DNA from: Marsupella aquatica
Taxonomy: Eukaryota; Marchantiophyta
Length of the DNA: 64,000 nucleotides
Direction of reading: 5' to 3'
Assembly (NCBI GenBank): GCA_973895155.1
Contig: OZ316896.1
Coordinates: 7,068,001-7,132,000, forward strand
Shown here: positions 32,648 through 45,227 of the stretch, piece by piece
Layout of the letters: the number at the start of each line of letters is the position of its first letter
Position numbering within the stretch: the stretch's first letter is position 1
The notes under the pieces: model-generated
Database searches by the model: none
What the model saw: the letters and a program-made list of their open reading frames with translations, nothing else
What the model was told of the DNA's origin: nothing
Translations under genes and position numbers: made by a program

Positions 32648-34255
32648 ATCAATTATCAGAATCCCCATTTGTTTCTCATTTCCATGGTATGGTAATTTTG
32701 AGATTCCACACATAAACAAAGATCCATCTTTCCGGTATATTTGGTTCAAAACTGAGTTTGAAGTTCTATTCAATGTTGGATATTTAAATAGTGCCAGGCG
32801 TTAGCCAAATAACTTGTATTCTGGAGTTTTTATTCAATGAATATGCCATTAAATTGATTTGTTTGGCATTGTTTTGTTAGCGCCAGGCGTTAGCCAATTA
32901 CTTTCCCTGAGAGAATGATTATTACCGTTGGAGTTTATTTGGTTATGTTGATAGTGGTCGAGTTGTTCTTGTTGTCCTTGCTGTCCTTGCAGAGCATCCA
33001 GAGCTGACATTAAGTGACCGTAGCACCCATCGGTCTTTAGTCCCACTGTTTGCATCCATGGGGTGAAGGGTTGTTGTCCGGCCGTTGAAACCCAACGGTG
33101 ACAATACTTTGAATGAGGCATACATCCAAGTGAGACTTCGAGAGGAGTTTCATTCTAATTGTTCACCCTGCGTTGTGGAGGTTTGGAGAGTCAACCCTAC
33201 GCGTATGAAAAGATATGGAGCGTCATGGTGTCAATGCCAACAATGTTGAGCTGCCCCAAAGAGAAGTTCCAATGTTGGTCGAGCAGACGGTTTCCTATGT
33301 GTCATTGACATTGCTTGTGGACACCAAGAGTTGCGTGACCGAGATGTTTGATATTTGAAATCGTCTTCAGTTGCCCGCGGACAAGGGGATGAGCCCGGGT
33401 GACCAAAACATTCCATGTCTTCTTGATTCTCCGCCAAGGCCATTTTAGGATCGATTCTCAATTCATTATCCAACTCCCTAAGATCCTTCAGAGAATATCT
33501 CATGGGAGGTTGAAATGCAGTCTACTGAATTCCTCGGTCATGTAGATTCTCATGATACAAACATGCCAGAGTCTTCATGATTGCGTTCTTTGCAAAGGCT
33601 TCCGAGTGCGCAATATGTTGCAACTTGAACATTTGGCTTTCAACAGAATGCAAAATGCAAGAAGGCATGGCTCAACAATGAATGTGGATCTTCATTTCAT
33701 CCGGGAGCCTAGGATATCATTGTGGTCATACTCTTGGGTAGCGCCGAGCGCTACTCAGTTCTTGGATGCAGTGTGTGCTCCGCTGAGTAATTTTGAATCA
33801 GAGGAGGTGGACTTTAGGCGCTTTGTTTTGGGGTTAGGTTAGGGGTTTGAAGGGATTCTCTTACCAAGGATTCCTTGATTAGGATGAGGTTGACTACAAT
33901 TTTCTATTGTACAAGGATCGGACAAGCATGTAGAATCCCTCGATGCATGATTAAAACTGAGAATTCTCCATTGTATTTTCACTGGACAAACCACTATGCA
34001 ATATGTTCAGGTTTTGAGACCCTAGTTGTTTTCTCGATGAGTTGGGCTTTGACAAGAACAATGTGTTCCAAACATTTCAAATCTGCATGAGGAGTTTATC
34101 GGTGCGTGGCTTAGGAAATGTTATGCATTAGAGTAGAGGGGAAATAGAGGATGGCATGTATTGGATTTTGAACATTTTCACTTGGAGTTGCTGACGCGGA
34201 AGTGAATGACTAGCCAGGATATTTGTGGAATATTCTCTTTTCACATGTTGTTTTG
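32648..34255. other. Probable 3' region of the element and unassigned sequence
   Basis: Holds three copies of the AGCGCC-N-GGCGCT-like motif (32790-32802, 32879-32891, 33740-33752), the first two followed by TAGCCAA. Several short open frames (for example 33552-33842) lack recognisable domains. Confidence 0.35.
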
Positions 34256-34352
34256 GGACATATTGTTGACTGTTTGGTTCAAGCAATTTTCCTGTTCCTT
34301 CTTGCTGTTTCCTGTATGACTTTTCCTGTTTCCTTGCATGATCGTCATACCC
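34256..34352. mobile_element. MITE end fragment of the GGGTAT family
   Basis: TTTTCCTGTTTCC, CATGATCGTCATACCC at 34321-34352 matches the right ends of the MITEs at 20224 and 26771 (…CTGTTTCC…TCATACCC). No left end was found, so the copy is partial. Confidence 0.5.
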
Positions 34353-37300
34353 TTGATTATGTTGCATACTTTCCTCCTGTACCAAACTTTGTGGTGCTTT
34401 TGGTTGGCCAGGAATGGTCAGACTTTTGACAGATCCAAACAAAGGACTTTTAATCAGCTACAGTTCTTCTCCAAAGCTCTTGATCATCTATATGCAATTG
34501 CTTCAACATCACCACTGAGTAGGAAACATGGGTGACTCACTCAAGCCAAATTGCTATTGGAATGGGAACAACACAGAATTTTGGGTAGCGGAGTTTGACG
34601 TACTGTTACACAGTAATGAGCTATGGTTCTGTGGTCCTACCAGTTATTTTGTCTTAGACTCTTTTACTTGTCACTTGCTTTTGGTTTCAGTACTTGGCAG
34701 ACCTCACTCTTTAGATGAGTAGTTGCCACCGGAGTTCACTTTTAGTCTACTTTAGTTAAAGTCTCCATTAGGCTTCACTGGAGGCTACTTCATAACTATC
34801 GCAGTTTGCTGATTATGTCCTGAATTGGCATAGAGTAGCTTGGCTCTGGTTATATTTTCTTGGGGGTTTCACTTCAACAAAAATGGCACATCACGTGTGA
34901 CAAAGGAAAGGGTCATTTTATTGGTTCAAAGGGAAGACTTAAAAAAATTCTCAAAAAATAATAGGGTCTTTTAAATCCAATTTTGAGACTTGTAAGAACA
35001 TTAGGGTCCTTCTAACCAAAATTTTAGAATATTCAAAGAATATTCCAACTTTAAAGGGGTTGAGTTTCTTTTAAATTCTTGCATTTTAGGGGGTCTGAGG
35101 CCTAAAAGTGTCATAGGTGATGGGGAGGCCTTCATATAGTGAGACCCCCAAGTGTGTTTTAGACACTACCATCCTTTCTACTACTAGGTTTTGGTGGATG
35201 GATGACTGTTTGCCCTCTGGGCTTATGTTTTTTCCCGCCCTTGCTGGCCTACCGCCTTTTGGCCTGCAGAATAAAGTTCAAAATTTAAAAATAAAAAATC
35301 TGTTCCATCTTTCAAGGTCCATGTTCTTATCCCGCAGAAGATAGTAGAAAATTTTGTGATCTATACGAAAGAAGGTAGAAGAGGTGTTTGACTCCCAACA
35401 CCAAAATCTGGCCCCTGGATCCAGATAGTATAAACACGTTCTACTGCATTGCACCAAATTAATGAAGGAGATGCACTTGGCCTTGCTGTCCTCAGCCTTG
35501 CAACAAGGCTCCACCTCTCTTGGGCTGCCTCCTTTGCACTAGAATCCTAGAAAAACTAAAAGAATAAGTCAAGTCTTCCTTCCTTGCAATGAGACCTATA
35601 TACCCCCCCAGCCCACTCAAGCCTCCATGACTTCAACTGAACTACTGGCAATTACAATTGTCATAGAGGACTTTCTACTTATTAATTTGGCTTGTAACTG
35701 TTTGTTTCCTAATGCTACTTGCTAACTATTGATTGATAAAAATGATTGTTAACAATAACTCGTCATGACTGAACTACACAAAGCTTCTTGCATTTAGCCA
35801 TGTGGAGTCTGGCGGGGAGTCTGGGAGGCTCAAAGGCCTCTTGAGGGGGGGGGGGGGGGGGGGAGGAGCATCCAAAAATATACATTTAGTTTAAAAAGTG
35901 TAACTATAGTTGAGTGCAATTACCCTAGAAAGTGTAGTTTTGAGCGCAAAAAGTGTACTTTGAGATTGAAAAATGTACATTTGGCCTGTAAGTGTTAGTA
36001 CAATCACTAATAATGAAGGCATAAATTATAACTTATTATAATTATTTATAAAAGAATAAAATCTCATAATTAACACAATTAATATGTGATCTTTAACCCA
36101 GGTCCTCACTTGTTTTCTTTCAACCCACACACAAATAAGTATAGGGTTTTTTCTTATGTTTAGTGGAGGACTTACAAATTTTTGTGGAAGCACATTAAGG
36201 GTGTTTAAGCTAGTTCTGAGAATTGTAAGAATTAAGGAGGTTGTTCAAATAACATCTGGAATATTCACAAATTAAGATCAATTGCCCAAATGCACCTTCC
36301 TTCACTAAAGCCTAAGTTTGTTTTATATGAGACTTAAACTGAAATATTGGGACATTATCTCTCATAGAAAAAACAATTGATACAGATTTTGAGTGACCTT
36401 GTATATCTATCAACTTGAAAGTTTGAAGCTATCCTTTGTAAGATGCAACTTCTTGTATCAATCTGGGACCCAAATGAATAATCTAACCAATCCACTCTTA
36501 GACAATAGGGCCCTGGAAGGAAATTCCTTGACTAGTGCAAATGAGAGTGCTCTAAAAAGAGCAATCTAGGCAAAAATAGATAATCCTGGAAAGTTTATTC
36601 TAATTGAATTGCAAGCTAACAATCACGGTGGGATTGTCATGGTTGTTACAAAATGCAATCACCAACTGGGCACCAACTTCATAAGCAGGGAGGCAGCCAG
36701 ATGCATGGAAGCACCAGTCAAGGAGATGCTAGAACCCTCAATTTGCAACGTTGCCAATAACATTCAAAAAATAGTCTCTCAATTTGTCAAAGCATCTCAA
36801 AGTGAAGGTTGCAGGTAAAGATAGAAATTTTGGCTAGCCAAAAGTATTTCTTTCTCTTGGGAGGCTCAGAAGTAGACTTCATTTTGTCTATAGTCTACCT
36901 TAGAAAGCACAGCCATATAGTGCAGGCCTGATCTCACAAAGAATGTCCACTAGTCAACATATTCCCTATAGCAGGGTCTGCCCTAATTTCACTTCACATT
37001 CTATCGCCCATCTAGCAATTGGCACCGGATCACAAACCACAGTGTTGCACTACATGTGCCTAAAAGTTGTAAACCATTCAACCTTAACTATAGATGTGAG
37101 GTTGGGTAATGAGTTGTATCAATTCTATTGTGTGTGACATTAACACCCAGCCGAGGGAGAGTTTAATAAAGGCTTCACTGTTAGCGCCAGCTCTTGCAAC
37201 ACTTTGAGTGCCAACTTTTTATCATTAACGTTTCCAAGAACGAATCTCAAATTGGGCTATCAAATCAAGAAGAGACTAAGCTTCTGAAGTAACGTCATCA

Positions 37301-38704
37301 ACGTGAATATATGATCATTGTCCTTTGTAGAATGCATGCATATCGCTGTACATCCTGGGATACATTCCACAATTTGAATGGCTTGACTGTTGATTGTAAG
37401 TTTAGACTTCAGATATAGATGGTATGACTAAGGATCAGGTTGGCTTTAAGCCATCACTACCACTCGTCAGTTCTGGTGAAGGCCAAAACCCTCAATAATT
37501 AGTATCATTTTCCTAGAACCATGGGAGAGCCTGGCAGAGGACACTTAATACATAGAGAATCCATTTGCAGGAATTTGCATACGCTCCTAGTGAGTACTGC
37601 TCTAATCCAGTACCCACTAGATTAGAGTAGCCCATGTCACTACATTCTTGCCATAGGAGGTGCGTGGATGCGTCTTTATACTGACCCCACATAACCCATT
37701 TTCCCTAAGGAGGACTTTATGCAATTTTCCTTTTATGCAAGTGGATATATTTATTAAGAAAGTATCCACTTCGAGGCAACCAAATAACCTTCAAAGCAAA
37801 GCCATTACTCTATCTTCAAAAGTCAACATTGCCATCAAATAGGTTATCGCCTGATTCTACTAAACTTGTTCGTTAACTTTCGCGCAATTATTCTTGGTAC
37901 CCTGTGCGTGCTAGGAAGATGAGGCCGGTGCAGCTAGATCCCTCCTCGAGAATAAGAAGTACACAACGAGCTTGTTATGTTAGCAGATGCAAGACTCCAA
38001 GAAATTATTGACGATACAAGCAACAAAATGGGAGCAGGTTTCATTTTTGAAGGAAATAACAGGGGGCCAAAATTCCCAAGGAACAGTCCAGAGCAAGGAT
38101 AATGATTTTAAGTGATCTGAGAATACCTAGTTCAGCACAAAAGCGTAATTCTAGAATGAATTTCGCAAGACTAGGTGCAAACCTGTATCCTGGTCATGAT
38201 AAGTTGCTTTCCATCTGCAAATCAATGTCTCACTTTTGGATCAATCCAGTTCTCAGCAATTCCTTAGTCCAGAAGCTAAGTCACAACTGGAGTGACATCG
38301 CAACCGAGAGCCAAATTTTCGAGTACAGACTACAAGCTGGGGCAGTGAAACTCTACCTTCCTCCATAAACCCTGCCCAAACCGCACCCCAATGCGCAGGG
38401 GTCAGGTTAGATAGGTTCCTTTCTAACTTAAATAAAGAGGACCACATGTTCTGACGAGCAATTTTTGTATTAAACTCTTAGAGACACGGTAAGCGATCAA
38501 GCTCAAGATTAGATTCTGTCAGGATTGAAAGCTGGCTCTACTTATGCTACATTTGTAATCGAAAGCTGCACCTACTTGGACTGAAACATAGCCGTCTGAA
38601 TTTCGGACAATGGTCCTGTACTCCTGCTTTTGCAGAGCGTACACACTGGAAGGTTCTGGTGCCAGATTTATGATTATCAAAACTGAAGCCAGAGGATCTT
38701 CGTT
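34353..38704. other. Long intergenic stretch; G19 run at 35845-35863
   Basis: No confident gene. An open frame at 34528-34722 (NGNNTEFWVAEFDVLLHSNE) faintly recalls a copia gag start but is too short to call. A run of 19 G lies at 35845-35863. Short open frames at 36609-36818 and 38102-38368 have no recognisable domain. The sequence next to 38704 should contain the 3' UTR of the SixA-like gene on the minus strand. Confidence 0.35.
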
Positions 38705-41085
38705 TCATTGCACGGCACCTTCAACAATACTTGGATCTGGCTTCACTACGCCAATAAGTTTCCAGCCACCCAAGCCAGCCTTTTCGAATGCCTACATCAC
38801 CAAGAGAACAGGTTAATGGATAATAGTCCAGAGAGTACCAAACCCGACAACGAAGGATTTGTATATAAATTATCAAAGTAACAAAATCCACGATTTTGAA
38901 GGAAGTGCGAACTCAATCAAATCCACGTACGCAACTGATACCCATCAGCATCTCACCATCAAATCCTCTAGTCACAATGGAATAGAGAGACCGTAGATCT
39001 CATAGAAAGTCATCAAGCCAATGACCCACAAGGAGGTACGTTTAGAACTTACTTCCTGCCATGAACTACCCCGAGTTTCAAGAAGAGCAGCATTCGCAGT
39101 CTTCAGCTCCACATTAACTCCTGATAGAAGGCTGGCCGCTTCTTCCCAGCCCCTGTTGTGTCCCATACACCTGCTCAAACAGTCACGGAGCCTATACAAA
39201 ATGAGATATTGTCGTGAGCCTCAGTATATTTTGAAAAGAACTTTATTCTATCCGTTGAACATCTGCAGTACGTAATTGCGTCAGAAAACATCATCCAATG
39301 TGTATGGAAACAGAGATTGTTGCCGACACGCTTGAGCTCACAAACTTTAAACACATACATTACAGTTGTTACATCATTTTTGGTATATTTGCAGATGGTT
39401 TCTTGCAGATGTTGAACTGTCTGACCGTCCATAGCTGCTACAGAGTAAAAGCTGCTGAAATAACGTACTTCCCCTTCTAGAAACTCAGTAAGTTCCTGTT
39501 GCATAATCTCGAGTGTCTGTCGAGTGCGCGTTGAATCACTGCAGAATCAACTGCGAATATTAGCAGTAAGAACCACTCTGGATATGACAAAGGTGAAAGT
39601 TGGCAAGAAGACCGGAATTCTGTCAGGATGCAGATGTGAAGCAATTTAGGACCCGGTAATCTAATGAGATCAAGAAAATCTACAGAAAGGAAAGACTAAC
39701 CTGCAGAGAATAAGTTGAGGTTCCCAACCCGCACATTCTTGTAGCTTGAGTGCAATGTTGGCAGCAGCATGACGACCACGCCTGCTCAAAGGCCGCTCAT
39801 GATCTAGGTTGAAGAAACAACAATTTAGAAAGATCCTGTGAGTTGGTGTCGGATGGGTGGATAGCTACATCATTAACGGGAACGAACTTTACTACACGCT
39901 AAGGAAAAATAATGTAACAAGTGAACAGAGGTAGTGGACGACCTGTGATACACACAAGGAAACCCAAGGTATGCGGGATAAATTAATCAGACAAAATATA
40001 AACTAGAAGTGAAGTCTGGAGAGGCCCTGGGAGTCCTAGGTTACTGGACCAGCGACCTGAAGGTGAAGAAGAGACGTCAATCTCTAGATCCAGATCCTCA
40101 CGGGATTTAAGTCTATATAAAAATGAGGGCTTTGAAACTCGGAAGCTCCCTTTCTACCTGAAGCCCAAGCTTTGTCCATTTTGCTCCAGATCTTTGATAT
40201 CCTAGTTCTGGACGTTGGAGAAGCTGAGGCGATGTCATGTATAGCTGCCAGAATAATGTTGGATATAAGGAACGAGGAGTGCTTCCGCGTCAGCTAATGC
40301 AAACGATATGAAACTATTACCTAAAACCCTAAACCTCTTGAAGTAAGAAATCACCCGCAGGGTCCTTCCCACGCTCACTTCTGCATGTCGTCTGATTCAT
40401 AGCTCTCTCTCGTCACTAACGCAAAGACTTCAATTCACCAATATGCATGCACTTGTTGAACAATAACCTTGTAGATAACTCCTGAAAGTTCTATTCCTGT
40501 CTCCATGCAAGTCCTTTACTGAAACATGCTGGAGAATGATCATCCACGTGAAGAACAGGATCTCTCACAGTTTGCGGGCAGGGAACATCTTTCAATAACT
40601 TGCATTCAGCCCAAGAGTCGAGAAACACACAAAATCCAACAAATAGAAGTGGAAAGGGGACAGCTTCAGTAGGGAAAATGAACAAGAAGCACACCTTTGA
40701 TAGAACGATCCGACCAGGAGCTCTTTGCATGTCGCAGAAGGATGAGGCGACGGACGGATTGATCTGAACTTGTGCTAAATTGACTTCCACCCAGAATCTT
40801 CTCTGTGACTATACAGAAAACCTGCAACCTGGTCTCTGGACTCCAAGGCCCCCCCTGAGCCCTTTTATCCCCACCTTCCCATTGAAGGACCTGATGGTTA
40901 TCCCGGCAGATTGTGCTGATGCATCGCAGAGGCCCAGAGCTGAATGTCTGAAACCATTTGAAGCTGTTGTGCAATTTGGGCAATCTCCTGTGCTCAGATT
41001 GCCTGGTCCACTTTGGGCAAGAAGAAGAAGAAATGCAACTGCTCAAGAGAGAGAGATCCCAGCTTGTCAACGCCGTCACGGCCAT
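38705..41085 (-). CDS. SixA-like histidine phosphatase, five exons, probably plastid-targeted
   Basis: Histidine phosphatase (phosphoglycerate mutase fold) of the SixA type found in plants. The RHA motif LILLRHAKSSW gives the phospho-accepting His at about residue 119. Then come DHERPLSRRGRHAAANIALK, SDSTRTRQTLEIM, AAMDGQTVQHLQ, CMGHNRGWEEAASLLSG (second catalytic His, about residue 229) and GGWKLIGVVKPDPSIVEGAVQ at the end. Exons on the minus strand, all GT/AG with matching phase: 41085-40695, 39803-39701, 39538-39359, 39170-39053, 38791-38705. The protein has 292 residues. The ATG at 41085 is the first in frame; the preceding 16 codons lack a Met. The first roughly 100 residues are Ser/Arg-rich and poorly conserved, as in a plastid transit peptide. 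Substrate in plants is not known to me. Confidence 0.9.
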
Positions 41086-43255
41086 CCAGGAGCAATAGTG
41101 AGCTGCCAACGTCCTCAACCGCGATGTGTTCACTTCCGCTCCGAGAAAGAGATCCTGAACCTACCTCTTCACTGCTCAATATTTGATTGCCCTCAGATAC
41201 GACTTCCGTGACAGTTTGTCAGCTCATTTGTTCAAACCCAGGCAGGGCCCTGCTGATGCAGTAGCTCTGGATTGTCCTCAGCTCAGCCCTCTCTCCATAA
41301 AATCAACATGCACACACAACTTAAACGGAAGGCTGTCTCCTAAACACCTCTGAAAAATCTGGCATTTAGGCTTGCCGTGCCTACCATAAATTGTGAACAC
41401 GACAATTTACGTGAGTCGTCCTTCACCCTTTCATTGCCGCCTCGGCTGAATGCACTGAGCTCCCTCCATGTAATTGTCGAGAGGAAGTAGAATTCCAAGA
41501 GAAAAACAGAATCTGGATAGAGAGAACGACTCCTAACTGCAGAGGATCTCACTCCTCGTCGGGCCCCCCTCCAAATGGATAAGGACTTCCGGAACATGTA
41601 TTTTCCCGTTTCCTACTAATTCCTTATGGTGACTAACTAGCAGCCTGTTCAATACGAAGCCTTCCCCAAGACCACAGGAGTTCGATAGGGAGAATTGACC
41701 ATAGCCGCGGCTTCATGCATATGAACTCCGAAAAGAGCTGCGAAAAGATTGCAGGACCGTGTGCATTTATGAACTCCAAAACGTAGACAAGAGAAAGCAG
41801 TCCTGAATTCACTCGCCTTCTGACCGCCAGTCTCTCTTGGATTCAGTCTACTGTTACACTTCGGGGTCGTTCCAGCTCACCGATGGTGAATATTACTGTG
41901 TGTGACCCGGGCATGGTCTGGTCTGGTCTGGTCTGGTCTAGTCCTTGGCTAAATTACACAAGTGTACACTTTGGTGCATAAACGTTTCGGTTCACGATTG
42001 ACGGATGAGTGACTCGACATTGGTCAGTTCAAGTCCAACTAGGCTGGGAAGTTGGATAAAATGGGGGTTTGAGTGGCCAGTGACTAGTAATTTCTAGTCA
42101 AGTCTGGGGTGTCAAGGTTGGGATATACCCCCGGTTTGAGCTGTCGGACACCTTGTCGAGTTGTCGGATACGACAACTTGTCATTTGTTGGGTCAAAAAC
42201 AAGAATTTTCTGGATATTCCTTTATATTCCCCGGCTGCGTCCCGATATTTCCCGAACCCTCCTGAACTCTCCCGAACCCTCCCAGACGGGAAAAAAGGGT
42301 CAGGGCCGGGTGGAGGGTCAGGTTGGGGAAAAGTGGTCAGACCAAAGGGGTCGGGGCCGGGGATGGGTCGGGGCCGGGTGGAGGGTCGGGCAGGGGAAAA
42401 CTGGTCGGGGCCTATGATTGGTCGGGGCCAGGTGGAGGGTCGAGCCGGGGAGAGGTCGGGCGGGGTCCGGGCTGGGGAGGGGTCGGGGTCGGGGAAGCCG
42501 GATTAGGGTTAGGGGTTGGGGCGGAATGATTAGGGTTAGAGGGCGGCTAATTGACCTAGTTTAGGTGAATGTTAGGGTCCAAGGAGCTTTGGCAAGGGGA
42601 TAAAAGGGGACACTCTTCATCTTTTCTATCATTGTGCAACATTGCTACTACAACTCTCATGCACCTTGGCTAATGGGGAAAATAAGTAGAAAGGTATGCT
42701 TTGGTTCAAATTGAAGTTTTGATTTCTTTTAGTGTTGTTTATGCTTCCTTCTTTGTGATTGTTTTATAATTCTCATTATGTCTATTCTAAAATGGAGGGA
42801 TATGTATGAATTCTTGTACGCGCAGCTTGGGATATTTTGTACAAGAGTTTTTCATATTGCCTTAACAACTTGACATCATTTTTTTATTAAACGGAATATT
42901 TTTGAGGATAGAGAAACTCATGTGCATATACTTGGAGCCTTGGCTTGGTATGTGATATTTCACATGTGTGTCACGATTCCCCGCACGATTCCCTTAAAAT
43001 ATTTTCAGTTGATAGATAAATGGTTGTTAAGTTATACATATTCTAAAACTTAGGACGAAGTAGGGATGTAGGCAAGTCTGAGAGATGGGGAAACTTTGTT
43101 GTGCAATCTTTGAGTTTCGGCTCAGGTTGGGATAATTCAGCAAAGTGTCCTAGTCTTTTATATTTGTTACAACCAACAAATTAAAAAAGGAAAATAACAG
43201 GCATATATTTCAGGGAAATGTGGTTGAATGTTTAATTTGTTTGTTATTTTGCTTT
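41086..43255. other. SixA-like gene upstream region and low-complexity DNA
   Basis: Contains the 5' flank of the SixA-like gene, a (GGTCT)5 microsatellite at 41915-41939 and the G-rich repeat at 42290-42535. Open frames here (for example 41597-41340 minus) show no recognisable domain. Confidence 0.4.
42290..42535 (+). repeat. G-rich minisatellite with telomere-like end
   Basis: Irregular repeats of GGTCGGGGCCGGGTGGAG-type units on the plus strand, with many runs of three to four G. It ends in TTAGGGTTAGGGGTTGGGG and ATTAGGGTTAGAGGG (about 42505-42541), close to the plant telomere unit. Strong potential for G-quadruplexes. Open frames across it in several phases reflect only the composition. 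Confidence 0.7.
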
Positions 43256-43744
43256 GTCGTGCGCATACACATTGCTACACAACATATATCGCTTGTCACA
43301 TACATCCAGACATAGTCACACTGCCACATCACAAACACAAGAGAATGAAATACAAGTGGAACTCATGTCCACACACGTCCAAAACCCACAATGAATCCAC
43401 ATTACATAAGAGAGCTCTCAGCCACCATAGCTAAGCTCTCAATCTTCAGGCTCAACATTGAAAGATAACCCTTTCGATGTCTCACAAGAGAGAACTACTC
43501 TCTCACACAAACCTAACAGAACCTTATCGGCTCATATAGCACACATACTAAACATACGGATCTAGATAGTACGATACACTCTAACACTACCTAGAATGGT
43601 GTGACAGCTGTTGTGCGCATACACAACGCTACACAACATACATCGCTTGTCACATACATCCAAACATAGTCACACTGCCACATCACAAACACAAGAGAAT
43701 GGAATACAAGTGGAACTCATGTCCACACGTCCAAAACCCACAAT
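43256..43744 (-). mobile_element. Tandem gypsy LTRs: one complete, one truncated
   Basis: On the minus strand a purine tract (about 43755-43745, CTAGGGGGGCGAT) is followed by TGTGGGTTTTGGACGTG at 43744. The same start recurs at 43392 after about 352 bp, and the first 135 bp after each start are nearly identical. So a complete 3' LTR (43744-43393) is followed directly by a second, truncated LTR (43392-43256). Confidence 0.7.
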
Positions 43745-43917
43745 CGCCCCCCTAGTTGGGAGTAAAGTCCCCTAACTCTAGCTAGCCATGAGTTCTACAA
43801 GGTTGATATACACCTTTTTAGGTGTGAAGATCAGGAGGCCGGGTGCAAATGAGCCCCATCGATCACCTACCTGCAATCCATATCTGCCAAGAAAATGCAA
43901 ATGATAACTAGTCGGCG

Positions 43918-44755
43918 TCACCGACACTGAGGACAAAGCCATGATCCACTAGGAATCACCTGCAATGATGGTGTCAAACACGACATGTGCCATCTTCTAG
44001 AACACTTATCACAAATCAACATAGTAGCTACTCCCTGAGCAGATCCACACAACATACACTTCAAGCCAACACGAACATGTGCTAAGCTTGGATCCATTGT
44101 ACCATCAATGTTTGGAAGATGACATGGTGCACAGTTGCGCACATGATCCTTCCAAACCATACCATCACGTCCCTCCAACATCAGGACACCAAAAGGCAAC
44201 ACTTCATGCACACGCAAAATGGTCCGACCTGTGGTCACATCAAGTGTCGTTGGTGCTGTCTGCTGCAAATAAACATAATCACTTGGATGAAATCGTCGAA
44301 TCCTCGCACAATAACCTCCTCCACGAATAGTGGCATACTGCAAAGTATCACGATGTTGGGCAATGGCAAGGTTGTCAAAGGCCATGGGCATGACTCTCTC
44401 AAAAATCCTTGCCCTCTCTGAACAAACCTTGATCCAAACATTGGGATTATCCAAGTTCACAACCGATACAGTATCACGACAAATAGCTGCAAGCAAATCT
44501 GGCTCTCTACCATAGAGCAAGAAATAAGGTGAGAAGGATGCAAGTGATCTTTGTCAACTAAAACGGTAGCCCATAGCTAACCAAGGTAACTGGAGATCTC
44601 AATCTCCCAGATGACCAACTTGCAAGCCATACTTGCACAATCCTCTCTTCACAGTTTGCACTACTCTTTCAACCAATCCATCTGCCTCGGGATGGTCACG
44701 AGAAGTAGTACAATGATCAATCAGAGATAGCTCGCACAAACTCTCAAACTCTCTA
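43918..44755 (-). pseudogene. Gypsy integrase C-terminal half with PHD finger
   Basis: The minus-strand frame gives the end of the integrase catalytic core (DHCTTSRDHPEADGLVERVV, the DDE glutamate side), then FLLYGREPDLL, a GPF/module-like region (YVYLQQTAPTTLDVTTGR, VREV-like, MVWKDHVRNCAPC), and finally a PHD finger: CMLC, CDKC, WHMSC, CPQC (C4HC3), ending at 43918. PHD fingers read histone H3 tails, so this may target integration as chromodomains do in other gypsy elements. Stops interrupt the frame at two places (TGA and TAG, about 44585 and 44563). The upstream half of the integrase lies beyond the insertion, at 48688-49350. Confidence 0.8.
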
Positions 44756-45121
44756 TGACGCCGCCGGTACGATGGGTAATGAGTAATTTGGTCTAATCGC
44801 GCTTAGCACGCGCGTTAGGGGTATCTTAGGCCGTTATTATTAGCATAATGACAGTATTTAGGTAGCCATTATGAGTAGGAAATCATTAGTCAATAAGGGG
44901 AATTCATGTTCGGGCTGGCGGCGGGTCGCCATTCGCACGCCCGGGTTGCGAGGGTGTAATGGGCCCTTTTCCCCCCTCTCTCGGGTCTGTATAACGAACT
45001 CCGGGAGGCGGCCACTGACATGAGCTGACCCGGACTGGAGAAGAGGCCGGTACACTGCGAGCGTGAAAGGCTCGACCTATAATCGACGAGGAGGCGTCGG
45101 GCAATCGACAAGCTCTCAGGG

Positions 45122-45128
45122 TATAAAA
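45122..45128 (+). promoter_or_regulatory. TATA box of the GC-rich insertion
   Basis: GGGTATAAAAGGGGG surrounds a canonical TATAAAA. It lies about 100 bp upstream of the ATG at 45228, a normal spacing for a pol II promoter with a short 5' UTR. Confidence 0.7.
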
Positions 45129-45227
45129 GGGGGCCGATCCTTTGCAGTGCACCAAGCTCTCCAGTCCACGCGCCAGCTTTGATCCCAGCTCTCTTGCTTT
45201 TCCTTAGTCACCTGCTATCTCCCCTGA

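Noticed and set aside
34528-34722. Copia gag start
   Set aside because: Only a faint resemblance over about 30 residues and no downstream pol; too weak to annotate.
38705-41085. Bacterial contamination or recent transfer suggested by SixA similarity
   Set aside because: Five exons with plant splice sites and a transit-like N-terminus show a resident plant gene of an old family.
42109-42529. Overlapping Gly/Arg-rich open frames
   Set aside because: Open in several phases because of the G-rich minisatellite; composition artefact.
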